DNA of 64,000 nucleotides from Streptosporangium carneum (GCF_027922005.1 NZ_BSEV01000030.1:44933-108932); one strand, 5' to 3'; shown: positions 32,976 to 42,660, counted from the stretch's first letter. The notes: a model not told the origin generated them from the letters alone. Numbers and translations are program-made.

Positions 32976-35566
32976 GCGGTCTCCGTCCTTCCCAGAATCG
33001 CCAGCACGGTGCGTACGGCCGCCGCCGCGCGCTCCTCGTCCACGTCCTCGTCCAGGGTGTCGTCGTCCTCGACGCCGAGTGATCGGACCCGAGAGCCGAT
33101 CGAGCGCCGCTCGGGCGCGGCGAAGGCGCCGAAGGTACGGCGGAGCAGGGGCAGCACGTCGACGAACGTCTCCGGGGCGAGCCCGGTGAGCCACTCGTCG
33201 ACCAGCGCGAGCAGCCGCGGGTCGTGGACCAGCAGCAGGCCGCCACCGGACAGGAACCCCTCGACCCACGACGCGGCACGGGCCGGGGGGTGGCCCGCCG
33301 ACATGGCCTTCGACATCAGCGTGCCCGCCTGCCCCACGTCGAGGTCCCCCGCGTCCAGCAGGATCCTGGTGAACCGTCCCTCGATCACCCCGTGCAGGTC
33401 GGCGCGCCCGGAGACACCGCGCAACGCGGCCAGCCACCGCCGCCGGGGCGTCTCCCCCGACTCCCCCGAGGCGTCCCGGGACGTGGTCTCCCCGGAAACT
33501 CCGGAAGCCTGTCGGGACAGAACCTCCGACGGGACACCGGAAGCGCCCCGGCCCCCGGTCCCCGCCGAAGCTCCGGAAACCTCCCCGGGCAGAGCCTCCG
33601 CCGAAGCTACGGGGGCGTCGTGTGACGGGGCCGCCGCGGAGGGGGCGGAGACGTCCTGGAGCAGGGCGACCGCGGCGTGCACCGCGTCGACGTGCCCCAG
33701 CAGGTCACGGGCCGCGGCGTCGTCGAGGCCGGTGACCGCGCCGCCGAGCCCGACGCAGATCCTGCTGAGCAGGGCGTCGACGATGGTCGCCAGCCCGGCC
33801 GCCGGAGTGCCGCGCACGTCGCCGTAGCGCTGGGCGCGGACCATCGCGGGGAGCGCGGCCATCAGGTGTGTGACGTCGCCGTCCAGGGCGGCCCGCGCCG
33901 ACAACGCGTCGAGCACGTACGGCAGCGCGTCCGGCAGGTCGGCGAGCAGGCACCGCTCGACCAGCCCGGTGAGGGTCGCCAACGAGACCGCCGAGGCCGT
34001 TCCTCCCCGGCCGCCCGTCCCCGTGTGTCCGTTTCGTCGCCCGCCCCGCGCGCCGGGCCCGCTCGGACCCGCCCCCGGTGACGCGTCCTGGACGGGCTCG
34101 GCTCTTCCTTCCGCCATGTCACGGACGCGGGCGGTGGCCGCGGCGGGGACGGTGGTCCCCCAGGCGCTCGCCTCGATCAGGTCGATGTCGAACTCGGGCC
34201 GCCACGCGAGCGTCCACGACTCGCGGAAGGTGCCCTTGCTCCTGCTCGTCTGGGGGGTTCCCCAGTCGACGCCGAGCAGGCGCAGCCGATGCAGCAGGCC
34301 GCTGCGCTCCAGGTCGAGGGGCTTGCGCAGGTCGAGGTCGTGCTCACGGTCCAGCGCCTCCGGTTTGAGCTTCAGACGCCGCTGCTCCTCGCGGAGGTGG
34401 CGCTGCAGAGGGACCATCGGGGTCGAGTCGGGGACGTGGCCGAGGCGCTCCCCCACGACCATGCGCCGTTGGACCAGCTCGACCGGCAGGTCGTCGCCCT
34501 CGCAGAGCACCGCCCTGACCGCCTCCGTGGCCTCGGCCAGCCCCGCCAGCGGCCTTCCCCGAAGCACGGCCAGGCTCCGGGCGAGCCGTACCGCCTCGAT
34601 GACGTGCGCGGACGAGACAGGGAGGTCCTCTTCGCGCAGCACGCCCGCCGCCGAGGTGAGCCAGCGCTCGACCGGACGGTCGGGAGCGACGAACAGGTGG
34701 TGGTACCAGCCCGGCGACGTCACTCCCGCGCCGTATCCGCTCCAGGCGGCCAGCCGTCCGTACGTCCACGGCACCCACGTCATCTCGACCTTGACCTTGG
34801 GCAGTCCCCGCAGCAGCGCGTCGTCGGCCTTCCCTGAGGGCAGCCCCGCCCCCCAGGCGGCGGCCCCGTCCGGTGATCCGGCCAGCGCGGGCACGTGCCA
34901 GGCTCCGCAGACGACCGCGATCCGCTCGAACCCCTCCTTGACCGCCCTGCGGATCGTGCGCCGCATGAAGGCCTCACGCCGGGCCTCGTGCCCGTCGGCG
35001 ACGTGCCCCTCGCGGACCGCCGCCATCGCCTCGGCGATCACCTGGAACGGCGTGTCCCCCCGGTGTTCGACCACGTCCTCCCACCAGCGCTCCGGATCGT
35101 CGTATCCGGCGGCCCGGGCGAGGGCGCCGATCGGATCGACCCGTACGGCGGGCTCCCCGTCGGCGGCCTCGCCTCCGGATCCCTCCTCCGCGCCCCGCTC
35201 CCCCGGAGCGTCCGCGTCGTCCGCCTCCCCCGCCGGAGCGTCGGCCCCGGGGGCGAGGCCGTGCGCCGCGGGCAGATCGCAGAAGCGGAGCGGCACCCCC
35301 GCCTCGACGGCGTAACGGATGGCCTGCCACTCGGGCGAGAACACCGCGAACGGCCAGAAGGCGGCCCTGGAGGGCTCGCCGGGCACGTGGGCCAGCAGGG
35401 CGACGGGGGGCTCGAGCTCGGGGTCCTTGGCCAGCTCGACCAGCCCGTCGGCCTCGGGCGGCCCCTCGACGAGCACGATGTCCGGCCTGAGGCGTTCCAG
35501 CTCGTCCTTCAGGGAACGCGCCGATCCAGGTCCGTGGTGCCGCACTCCCAGCACGGAGACGGTCAT
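32972..35566 (-). CDS. DUF5682 family protein
   Basis: About 864 residues from the ATG at 35566, chosen because MTVSVLGVRHHGPGSARSL is the usual N-terminus; a GTG at 35599 and an ATG at 35662 would extend it. The N-terminal half has HHGPGSARSL, VEGPPEADGL and FCDLPAAHG, features of TraB/ChaN-like (EreA) hydrolase folds with conserved His and Glu residues, including VCGAWHVPAL. The C-terminal half is a helical repeat-like region with an unstructured Ala/Ser/Pro stretch (about nt 33440-33640). The catalytic function is unproved. The fourth gene of the operon, it overlaps the VWA gene. Confidence 0.85.
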   Translation of the reverse strand: MTVSVLGVRHHGPGSARSLKDELERLRPDIVLVEGPPEADGLVELAKDPELEPPVALLAHVPGEPSRAAFWPFAVFSPEWQAIRYAVEAGVPLRFCDLPAAHGLAPGADAPAGEADDADAPGERGAEEGSGGEAADGEPAVRVDPIGALARAAGYDDPERWWEDVVEHRGDTPFQVIAEAMAAVREGHVADGHEARREAFMRRTIRRAVKEGFERIAVVCGAWHVPALAGSPDGAAAWGAGLPSGKADDALLRGLPKVKVEMTWVPWTYGRLAAWSGYGAGVTSPGWYHHLFVAPDRPVERWLTSAAGVLREEDLPVSSAHVIEAVRLARSLAVLRGRPLAGLAEATEAVRAVLCEGDDLPVELVQRRMVVGERLGHVPDSTPMVPLQRHLREEQRRLKLKPEALDREHDLDLRKPLDLERSGLLHRLRLLGVDWGTPQTSRSKGTFRESWTLAWRPEFDIDLIEASAWGTTVPAAATARVRDMAEGRAEPVQDASPGAGPSGPGARGGRRNGHTGTGGRGGTASAVSLATLTGLVERCLLADLPDALPYVLDALSARAALDGDVTHLMAALPAMVRAQRYGDVRGTPAAGLATIVDALLSRICVGLGGAVTGLDDAAARDLLGHVDAVHAAVALLQDVSAPSAAAPSHDAPVASAEALPGEVSGASAGTGGRGASGVPSEVLSRQASGVSGETTSRDASGESGETPRRRWLAALRGVSGRADLHGVIEGRFTRILLDAGDLDVGQAGTLMSKAMSAGHPPARAASWVEGFLSGGGLLLVHDPRLLALVDEWLTGLAPETFVDVLPLLRRTFGAFAAPERRSIGSRVRSLGVEDDDTLDEDVDEERAAAAVRTVLAILGRTETA

Positions 35567-35585
35567 GTGCGGGTTCAGGACCGCC

Positions 35586-36653
35586 TCACCCCTCGTCACG
35601 GCAGGCCCGGTAGAAGTCGCGCCAGTCCTGGCGCTCGCGGACGACGGTCTCGAGGTACTCACGCCACACGACGCGGTCGGAGACCGGGTCCTGGACCACC
35701 GCGCCGACGATCCCGGCGGCGACGTCGGAGGGGCGCAGCACGCCGTCGCCGAAGTGGGCGGCCAGGGCGATGCCGTTGGTGAGAACCGAGATGGCCTCGG
35801 CGGTGCTGAGGGTGCCGCTGGGGGACTTGACCTTGGTGCGGCCGTCCTCGGTGACGCCGGTGCGCAGCTCGCGGAAGACCGTGACGACGCGGCGGATCTC
35901 CTCGAGACCGGTCAGGGCGGGGGGCAGCTCCAGCGAGCGGCCGAGCTGGCCGACGCGACGGGAGACGATGTCCACCTCCTCCTCCGCCGTCGCGGGGACC
36001 GGCAGCACGACGGTGTTGAACCTGCGGCGCAGCGCGCTGGACAGGTCGTTGACGCCCCGGTCGCGGTCGTTCGCGGTGGCGATGACGTTGAAGCCCCGCG
36101 AGGCCTGGACCTCCTGGTTCAGCTCGGGGATCGGGAGCGTCTTCTCGGACAGCACCGTGATCAGCGCGTCCTGGACGTCGGAGGGCATGCGGGTCAGCTC
36201 CTCCACCCTGGCGATGCGTCCCTCAGCCATCGCGCGCATCACCGGGCTGGGGGTGAGCGCCTCACGGGAGGGGCCCTCGGCGAGCAGCCTGGCGTAGTTC
36301 CAGCCGTAGCGGACCGCCTCCTCCGCCGTGCCCGCCGTGCCCTGCACGAGCAGGGTCGAGTCACCGCTGATGGCGGCGGCCAGGTGCTCGGACAGCCAGG
36401 TCTTCGCGGTGCCGGGCACACCGAGCAGGAGCAGGGCGCGGTCGGTGGCGAGGGTGGCGACGGCCACCTCCACGATGCGCCTCGGGCCGATGTACTTGGG
36501 GGTGATCCGGTCGCCGTCGCCCAGGACGTAGGTGGTCACCGCCCAGGGGGACAGCTTCCAGCCAGGCGGGCGGACCCGGTCGTCGTCCTTGGCCAGGACC
36601 GCCAGCTCCTCGGCGTACTGGTCTTCCGCGTGGGCCCGCAGAACCGTTGTCAC
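35586..36653 (-). CDS. MoxR-type AAA+ ATPase
   Basis: A 355-residue ATPase from GTG 36653, overlapping the stop of the DUF5691 gene by GTGA. Walker A GVPGTAKTWLS is near 80-90. The Walker B region reads GRIARVEELTRMP, with VEE in place of the usual DE, as in this subfamily. Sensor 1 is NVIATANDRDRG and the arginine finger lies in ALRRRF. The protein would hydrolyse ATP to remodel a partner through the VWA protein coded two genes downstream. It sits in the middle of the operon between the DUF5691 and DUF5682 genes. Confidence 0.92.
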   Translation of the reverse strand: MTTVLRAHAEDQYAEELAVLAKDDDRVRPPGWKLSPWAVTTYVLGDGDRITPKYIGPRRIVEVAVATLATDRALLLLGVPGTAKTWLSEHLAAAISGDSTLLVQGTAGTAEEAVRYGWNYARLLAEGPSREALTPSPVMRAMAEGRIARVEELTRMPSDVQDALITVLSEKTLPIPELNQEVQASRGFNVIATANDRDRGVNDLSSALRRRFNTVVLPVPATAEEEVDIVSRRVGQLGRSLELPPALTGLEEIRRVVTVFRELRTGVTEDGRTKVKSPSGTLSTAEAISVLTNGIALAAHFGDGVLRPSDVAAGIVGAVVQDPVSDRVVWREYLETVVRERQDWRDFYRACRDEG

Positions 36654-38107
36654 TGAAGCTCCTTCAACATGTCGTCGCGAAAACGCAGGAGGGCGGCGAC
36701 CTCCTGGATGGGTGGTTCGAGGGAGAGCCGTTCCGCCATGCCGTGCAGGGCGGGGTCGATGCGCTCGCCCGCGAGTCTGACGAGCTCTCCGAGGTTCCAC
36801 GGCTGGGTGCCCGAGACCTGGAGGATCTTCTCCAGCACGGCCTGCCCCAGGGCGGCTCCCCAGGGGGCGGCGGCGCCGCCGAGAACCATGATCAGCTGAC
36901 CGTCGAGGCCGTGCCTGCGGACGAAGTCGGCCGCGACGCTGTCCTGCTCCGCCCTGGGCAGGGCGGCCAGCAGGTCGGCGAGCGGATCCCAGGCGAACAG
37001 CTCGCGCGCCCACTCGGGGTCGCCCTGGAGCACGGTGGCGCGGACCCATCCGGCCATGACCTCGCGGCCCCAGTCGGCGATCTTCATCCGGACCAGCTCA
37101 CGGGGCGGGCGGCCGAGCAGCCCGGCCCAGACCCCGAGTGGAGCGCGGGCCACGACCTGCTGCAGCCACCAGCTCCTCTCACCGGTCCCCCTCGGGGGTT
37201 TGGCCCTGACGCCGTCGCGTTCCATCGCGGCGTCACAGGCGACAGGCGGGACGACCTGGATCTTGCCGTCCTCGACGCTGAGGCAGCGGGCGGCCCGCTC
37301 GGCCATCCGCAGGCCGAGGCGGGAGCCGGGGACGCGGGCGAGCAGGTCGGCGGCCTGATGGCGGACCTCGCGGCGGCGGTCGTCGAGCGCCGCCTCCAGG
37401 AACGGCTCGTCGTCCGGGGAGAGCCGGTCCGCGAGGATCTCCAGGAAGGCGACCCGTTCGTCGGGGGGCTCCTTCTCCCAGGTCGTCTCCAGCAGTCGCC
37501 TGGCCCGCGCCGGATCCACCGCCCGCAGCGCCCCGAGGTGGGCGCGACGGTCGCCCGAGGTGCCCAGCTCCCAGACCTCCTCGCCGCCGGAGCCCGTCGC
37601 GCCGGCGGCGGTGGCCTCCTCGAGCAGGAAACCCCAGGCCGGGTTGAGCCCGGCGAGCCAGCGACCCCTGTTGCCCGCCAGGACGCCGAGGAACGGGCGG
37701 ATCGACCGGTCCCTGGTCGCCTGGTCGAGCAGCTCGGGCAGCAGGTGAGGCGAGATCCGACGGCCTCGGGCGGCCGCGGTCTCCAGCCATTCGGCGAGCA
37801 GTCTCGGCTGCTCGCCGCCGAGGATCCGGGCGAGCCGGTCGCAGGCCGCCCGCGAGACCTCCCGCTGTTCCTCCGCCGGGGCGGCCTCGAGCGGCCTGAC
37901 CTCGCGGAGCCTCCTGCCCGCCCTCGCCCTGACGGTCAGCACGGCGGCGCGTTCGAGCAGCTCGACCTCGGCCGCCTGGGCCGCCGAGCCCGCGGAGGGC
38001 GCGCTCCCCCCTGGCAGGGGACGCCGGTCGGTGCCGACGAGCGCCGTGGAGACCAGGTCCTCCCATCCGGACGAGATGTCCGGGGAGACGTTTCGCGAGG
38101 TGCTCAC
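36650..38107 (-). CDS. DUF5691 family protein
   Basis: About 485 residues from the GTG at 38107, which overlaps the stop of the SWIM gene (GTGA); a longer frame to 38323 is an artefact of open GC-rich sequence. The protein is helical, with alternating short helices of HEAT-like appearance (EVRHQAADLLARVPGSRLGL is one clear repeat, near residue 250) and Trp-rich stretches such as ERSWWLQQVVARAPLGVWAG. It is expected to be a scaffold. The domain recurs with MoxR, DUF5682, VWA and SWIM genes in actinomycetes. The molecular function is not known. Confidence 0.82.
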   Translation of the reverse strand: MSTSRNVSPDISSGWEDLVSTALVGTDRRPLPGGSAPSAGSAAQAAEVELLERAAVLTVRARAGRRLREVRPLEAAPAEEQREVSRAACDRLARILGGEQPRLLAEWLETAAARGRRISPHLLPELLDQATRDRSIRPFLGVLAGNRGRWLAGLNPAWGFLLEEATAAGATGSGGEEVWELGTSGDRRAHLGALRAVDPARARRLLETTWEKEPPDERVAFLEILADRLSPDDEPFLEAALDDRRREVRHQAADLLARVPGSRLGLRMAERAARCLSVEDGKIQVVPPVACDAAMERDGVRAKPPRGTGERSWWLQQVVARAPLGVWAGLLGRPPRELVRMKIADWGREVMAGWVRATVLQGDPEWARELFAWDPLADLLAALPRAEQDSVAADFVRRHGLDGQLIMVLGGAAAPWGAALGQAVLEKILQVSGTQPWNLGELVRLAGERIDPALHGMAERLSLEPPIQEVAALLRFRDDMLKELQ

Positions 38108-39432
38108 AGCACGATCACCTGGCCCTTCTCGTCCCAGGTCGTCAGGGGCCACAGCCCCTCGGGGGTCCACTCGGCGGCGACGGTGAGCGGATGTCCGCCC
38201 GAGGCCGCGACGAGCCGCCACGGGGTGCCGCAGGACGGGTGCAGCGGCAGGCCTCCCGCGGGGGAGGCGAGCAGCCAGGAGCCGTTCTTCGCGGGGGTCA
38301 CCGCCTCGAGCACCATGGGCCACGAGTCGAGCCAGGGGTCTCCCGCCAGGGCCCGCGCGACCTCCTCGAGCGCCTGTTCGGGGGTGTTTCCCGGCGCGGG
38401 CCCCGCGGAGACGGCCTCGCCGTCGTGGCGGACGGCGACCAGGGCGCGCAGCGGGGCCGAGCCGGGGTAGAACGCCAGGTCGGCGTCCAGGACCGCGCCG
38501 GTGACGAGCGAGGCGTCGAGCGCCTGCCCGACGGGGGCGAAGGAGAGCACGAGGGCCGCCCTTCCGGTGGCCCTGCCCCGGAGCCAGACCCGGCGGGTGA
38601 TCAGCCGGTCCTGCTCCGAGTCACGTCGCCCCAGCACGTCCCACAGGTCGCGGACGGTTCGTCCGGCGAGCACCTCCTCCTTGGCGACCGGGAATCCGAT
38701 CCGCTCGCGGACCGTCTGGAGCAGCTCCGCGCCGGAGTCCTCGCCGGGCTCGCGCGCGGCGGGCGGGCGGCGGTGCGCGACCGCCAGCAGGTGCAGAAGG
38801 GCGTACTCGCCGAGGAGGCGGGCGGGCCAGTCCTCGTGGGACAGGACGGCGCCGAGGCGGGAGACCGTGCCCGCCACGCCGGGGGCCTGCGCGTCGACCA
38901 GGCGTTTGACGAGGCCGTCCCAGTGGTCGTGGCGGCGCGATCCGGCGATGCCCTGCCTGACCTGGTCGGCGAGCCAGCGCTCCAGCTCCGCCAGGCCAGC
39001 CGTCACGCGCTGCTCACGGAGCTCCGCCCTGCGAGGGTCGGGGGCGGAGGCGGAGGCCGCCCTCCCCGCGCCCGAGGAGGACGCGGCGGCCCCCGCGGCG
39101 CGGGCCTTGCGCTGGTCGAGCCACTCGGCCGCCCAGTCCGCGGGCCGCTCCGCCGCGGGAACCCCGTCCGCCGACCACAGCAGCAACAGGCCCAGGGCGT
39201 GTTTGCACGGGAACTTCCTGCTGGGGCAGCTGCACCGGTACGCGGGCTCCGACAGGTCCACGCACGCTCTGTAGGGCTTGGAGCCGCTGCCCGCGCACTC
39301 GCCCCACACCGCCTCGGCGGCGACGCCGACGCCCGACCACTTGCCGGGCGAGGAGACCCCTTGGGCCGCTTTCCTGGAGGGGGCGTCAGGCGCGAGCGCG
39401 AGCACCTGATCCCGGTTCCACCGTTCGATCAC
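38104..39432 (-). CDS. SWIM zinc-finger protein
   Basis: About 442 residues from GTG 39432 (VIERWNRDQVLALAPDA); a TTG at 39462 is an alternative. The SWIM finger (CxCx6CxH) is RCSCPSRKFPCKHALGL, near residues 66-82, preceded by the Trp-Gly-Glu-C segment typical of these proteins. Such fingers bind DNA or proteins. The remainder is helical and acidic/Ala-rich. It is the first gene of the five-gene operon, transcribed from the short region 39433-39566 shared with the divergent sugar ABC importer; its stop overlaps the DUF5691 start. Confidence 0.9.
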   Translation of the reverse strand: MIERWNRDQVLALAPDAPSRKAAQGVSSPGKWSGVGVAAEAVWGECAGSGSKPYRACVDLSEPAYRCSCPSRKFPCKHALGLLLLWSADGVPAAERPADWAAEWLDQRKARAAGAAASSSGAGRAASASAPDPRRAELREQRVTAGLAELERWLADQVRQGIAGSRRHDHWDGLVKRLVDAQAPGVAGTVSRLGAVLSHEDWPARLLGEYALLHLLAVAHRRPPAAREPGEDSGAELLQTVRERIGFPVAKEEVLAGRTVRDLWDVLGRRDSEQDRLITRRVWLRGRATGRAALVLSFAPVGQALDASLVTGAVLDADLAFYPGSAPLRALVAVRHDGEAVSAGPAPGNTPEQALEEVARALAGDPWLDSWPMVLEAVTPAKNGSWLLASPAGGLPLHPSCGTPWRLVAASGGHPLTVAAEWTPEGLWPLTTWDEKGQVIVL

Positions 39433-39566
39433 GGTCCGAACGCTAGCCAACCCCGCCGACAAAAAAGCTCTCGCAAAACGGTCTGGTGCATACCCCCTTA
39501 TCGGTCTACTGTATTCAAAACTCAGTATTCACCACATGACATAGCACTGTTCGCCCGAGGAGCAGC
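39433..39566. promoter_or_regulatory. Divergent promoter region with GTATTC direct repeats
   Basis: The 134-bp gap between the SWIM and sugar-binding-protein genes is A/T-rich near 39470-39540. CTGTATTC (39509-39516) and CAGTATTC (39523-39530) are direct repeats 14 bp apart, a possible operator; AGGAGCAGC at 39558 is the ribosome site of the importer gene. Promoter boxes cannot be assigned with confidence. Confidence 0.35.
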
Positions 39567-40880
39567 ATGGTGAAGAAAGTCCACGTCATCGTGGGGGTAG
39601 CACTCGTCGGCTGCCTCACGACGAGCGGATGCGCCGCCGGAGGCGTGCCCGCCAAGGACACGCCGAAAATCACGCCGAGCACCGGCGGCGCGCTCTCCGG
39701 GGAGATCAAAATCTGGTCGTGGGACGTCGCGGCGAAGGCCCTGCGGCGCATGGCGCCCGAGTTCGAGAAGGCCAACCCCGGGGTGAAGGTCCAGGTGGTG
39801 GACATCGGCTACGACAACGCCTACGACAAGATCACGGTCGGCCTCAAGTCGAACTCGGGACTGCCCGACGTGATCACGCTGGAGGACGGCCGGATCCCCG
39901 GGTACGCCGAGAACTTCCCCCACGGCCTGGTCGACCTGAGCGGCGTCGCGGGCAAGTACAGGGCCGACTTCGACCAGGCCAAGTGGGCCGCGGCCACGTC
40001 GGGCGGAAAGCTGTTCGCGCTGCCGTGGGACTCCGCCCCCGTGGGGCTGTTCTACCGGCGCGACCTCTTCAAGCAGGCGGGGGTCGACGCCGGCTCCATC
40101 ATCACCTGGGACGACGCGATCAAGGCCGGCGAGAAGGTCAAACAGGCCACGGGGAAGCGGCTCTTCGTCTCCGACCTCACCAACCCCGACATGTTCACCA
40201 CCCTGCTCCAGCAGCTCGGCCAGGGCTACTTCAAGGGAGGCAGGGTCGCGGTGAGCAGCCCCGCGGCGGTGCGGGCGCTCACCCTGCTCAAGACCCTCAG
40301 GGACAAGGACCTGCTGCAGAACGAGCGAGGCTGGGACGGCATGGTCACCGCGACCAAGCAGGGCAAGGCCGCCACCCAGCCGACCGCCGCGTGGTGGACC
40401 GGGACGCTCACCGGGGAGATGCCCGAACTGTCAGGCAAGTTCGGGGTCGTCCCGCTGCCCGCCTTCGACGCCGACGGAGTCCGCACCTCGGCGAACGGAG
40501 GGTCGGCGCTGGCGATCACCTCGCAGACGAGGAACCAGAACACCGCGTGGGCGTTCGTCGAGTGGCTGCTCGCCCGCAAGGACAACCAGGTCTCCATGAT
40601 GAGGACGGAGGCGCTGTTCCCCGCGTACCTGCCCGCGCTGACCGACCCGTTGTTCGACCAGTCGCAGCCCTACTTCGGCGGGCAGCGGGTCAACCGCCTG
40701 TTCGCCGACGAGGTGCGTGACATCCCGCCGGTCGAGCTGACCGGGGACGACGCCCAGGCCCGGGAGGTGCTGAAGACGGCCGTCTCCGGCGTGCTGCTGG
40801 ACGGCGATGACCCGAAGACCGCCCTCGACCGGGCCGCCGCGCGGATCGCGTCCGCGACCGGGCGTCCCGTCGGCGGGTGA
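39567..40880 (+). CDS. Sugar ABC transporter substrate-binding lipoprotein
   Basis: A 437-residue lipoprotein with signal MVKKVHVIVGVALVGCLTTS and lipobox TSGC (Cys22). The mature domain has IKIWSWD, MAPEFEKANPGVKVQVVDIG and KLFALPWDSAPVGLFYRRD, features of cluster-B (maltose/oligosaccharide-type) binding proteins. It delivers a sugar to the two permeases coded right behind it. The stop overlaps the permease start by four bases. The ATPase gene is absent here, as is usual for actinobacterial importers of this class that share an MsiK-like ATPase coded elsewhere. The substrate cannot be told. Confidence 0.92.
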   Translation: MVKKVHVIVGVALVGCLTTSGCAAGGVPAKDTPKITPSTGGALSGEIKIWSWDVAAKALRRMAPEFEKANPGVKVQVVDIGYDNAYDKITVGLKSNSGLPDVITLEDGRIPGYAENFPHGLVDLSGVAGKYRADFDQAKWAAATSGGKLFALPWDSAPVGLFYRRDLFKQAGVDAGSIITWDDAIKAGEKVKQATGKRLFVSDLTNPDMFTTLLQQLGQGYFKGGRVAVSSPAAVRALTLLKTLRDKDLLQNERGWDGMVTATKQGKAATQPTAAWWTGTLTGEMPELSGKFGVVPLPAFDADGVRTSANGGSALAITSQTRNQNTAWAFVEWLLARKDNQVSMMRTEALFPAYLPALTDPLFDQSQPYFGGQRVNRLFADEVRDIPPVELTGDDAQAREVLKTAVSGVLLDGDDPKTALDRAAARIASATGRPVGG

Positions 40881-41854
40881 AGCCCCGGATGAGACCTCGG
40901 ACGAACCCCGGGGCGTCACTCCCGACGTCCCCGGCCTCCCCCGGGTCCTCCCCCGGGGCCGCCGTCCCCGCCGCGCTCCCCGCGCCCGCGGGAACCGCCC
41001 CGGCCGTGCGGCGGAGCCGTACCGCGCCGTGGGTCTTCGCGGGCCCCGCGGCGGCGTTGTTCCTGGTCTTCTTCGCCTACCCGCTGGCCGCCTCCTTCGT
41101 GCAGAGCCTGCAGACGACGGACGGCGGCGTCACCCGGTGGGCGGGGGCGGAGCAGTACACGCGCATGCTGGACGACCCGTCGTTCCTGCGGTCGCTCGCC
41201 AACGTCGCGCTGATCCTCGTCGTCCAGGTGCCCGTCATGATCGGCCTGGCCCTGGCGCTGGCCTACGTGCTCAACCAGTCGTGGCTGCGCTGGCGGGCCA
41301 CCCTGCGCACCGCCTACTTCCTGCCGGCGGTGACGACCCTGGTCGCCTACGCCGTGGTCTTCCGGGTGCTGCTCAAGACCGACGGCGGCGCGGTCAACCA
41401 GATCCTGGGCACGCAGGTCGACTGGCTCAACGACCCGTTCTGGGCCAGGGTCGCGTTGATCGCCTCGATCACCTGGCGGTGGGCGGGTTACAACGCGATC
41501 ATCCTGCTGGCCGGGCTGCAGGCCGTGGGACGCGAGCAGTACGAGGCCGCGGCGATCGACGGCGCGGGAGCGCTGACGACGTTCCTGCGGGTGATCCTGC
41601 CCCAGCTGCGCCCCGTGGTGCTGTTCTGCTCGATCACCTCGACGATCGGCACGCTGCAGTTGTTCGACGAGCCGCTGGTGCTGACCGGCGGCGGCCCCGC
41701 CGACGCCACGCTCACCCCCATCCTCTACCTCTACCAGGTGGGTTTCCGGCAGTTCGACTTCGGCTACGCGGCGGCCATCGCCTGGGTCGTGGTCGCGCTC
41801 GTCGGCGGTCTCTCCTATCTGCAGTTCCGCTACCTCGGAAGGGAGCGCCCGTGA
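40877..41854 (+). CDS. Sugar ABC transporter permease (MalF-like)
   Basis: A 325-residue permease (start ATG at 40889 is possible instead of GTG at 40877; both lie in the MKPRMRPRT start region). After a Pro/Ala-rich 50-residue tail, six hydrophobic helices follow. The EAA-loop is EQYEAAAIDGAGALTTFLRV, the motif that docks on the ATPase. It precedes and overlaps the MalG-like gene (stop TGA within GTGA), so the two are coupled. Confidence 0.92.
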   Translation: MKPRMRPRTNPGASLPTSPASPGSSPGAAVPAALPAPAGTAPAVRRSRTAPWVFAGPAAALFLVFFAYPLAASFVQSLQTTDGGVTRWAGAEQYTRMLDDPSFLRSLANVALILVVQVPVMIGLALALAYVLNQSWLRWRATLRTAYFLPAVTTLVAYAVVFRVLLKTDGGAVNQILGTQVDWLNDPFWARVALIASITWRWAGYNAIILLAGLQAVGREQYEAAAIDGAGALTTFLRVILPQLRPVVLFCSITSTIGTLQLFDEPLVLTGGGPADATLTPILYLYQVGFRQFDFGYAAAIAWVVVALVGGLSYLQFRYLGRERP

Positions 41855-42660
41855 AGCGGGCCCTGGTATGGCTCGCGGCCGTCGCGGGCGCGGCGGTCAG
41901 CGTGATCCCGTTCTACTGGATGGTCGTGGCGGCCACCCACGACGACGGCGAGCTGTTCGCCTCTCCCCCTCCGTTCCTGCCGGGCGGCGAGCTGATGTCC
42001 AACCTCGTCGCCCTGGAGAGCACGATCCACTTCTCCAGGGTCATGGCGACCAGCCTCTGGACGGCGGTCGTCTACACGGCGCTCAGCGCGCTGGTGTCGG
42101 CGATGTGCGGGTACGGCCTGGCGAAGTACCGGTTCAGGGGGCGCGGGCTGCTGCTCGGCACGGTGCTGGCGACCATGATGATCCCGTTCCAGGTGCTGCT
42201 GGTCCCGCTGTTCCAGATGATGGCGAGCGTCGGCTGGGTCGACAGCTACCAGGCGATCATCGTGCCGTTCCTGGCCAACTCCTTCGGCATCTTCCTGATG
42301 CGCCAGGCGTTCCTGGACTTCCCGGACGAACTCCTGGAGAGCGGCCGCCTGGACGGGGCGGGTGATCTGCGCATCTTCTATGGGATCGTCCTGCCGTGCG
42401 TGCGGCCCCAGCTCGGCGCGCTGGTCATCTTCACCTTCATGGCCCAGTGGAACGCGTTCATCTGGCCGCTGCTGATGCTCAACTCGGAGGAGCGGTTCAC
42501 CGTCCCCGTCGCGCTGAACCACCTGATCGGCCTGTCCCACGTGGACTACGCGGGGCTGATGCTGGGCGCCTTCCTGGCCACGCTGCCGCTGACGCTGGTC
42601 TTCCTCCTCTTCCAGCGGCAGTTCGTCTCCGGCCTCCTCGGCGGGGCGCTCAAGGGGTGA
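41851..42660 (+). CDS. Sugar ABC transporter permease (MalG-like)
   Basis: A 269-residue protein starting at GTG 41851, inside the stop of the MalF-like gene. Six helices; the EAA motif is DELLESGRLDGAGDLRIFYG, and VPFLANSFGIFLMRQAFLDF precedes it as in MalG. It pairs with the MalF-like protein to form the pore for sugar import. The upstream extension in the same frame (to 40807) overlaps the MalF-like gene and is discarded. Confidence 0.92.
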   Translation: MKRALVWLAAVAGAAVSVIPFYWMVVAATHDDGELFASPPPFLPGGELMSNLVALESTIHFSRVMATSLWTAVVYTALSALVSAMCGYGLAKYRFRGRGLLLGTVLATMMIPFQVLLVPLFQMMASVGWVDSYQAIIVPFLANSFGIFLMRQAFLDFPDELLESGRLDGAGDLRIFYGIVLPCVRPQLGALVIFTFMAQWNAFIWPLLMLNSEERFTVPVALNHLIGLSHVDYAGLMLGAFLATLPLTLVFLLFQRQFVSGLLGGALKG

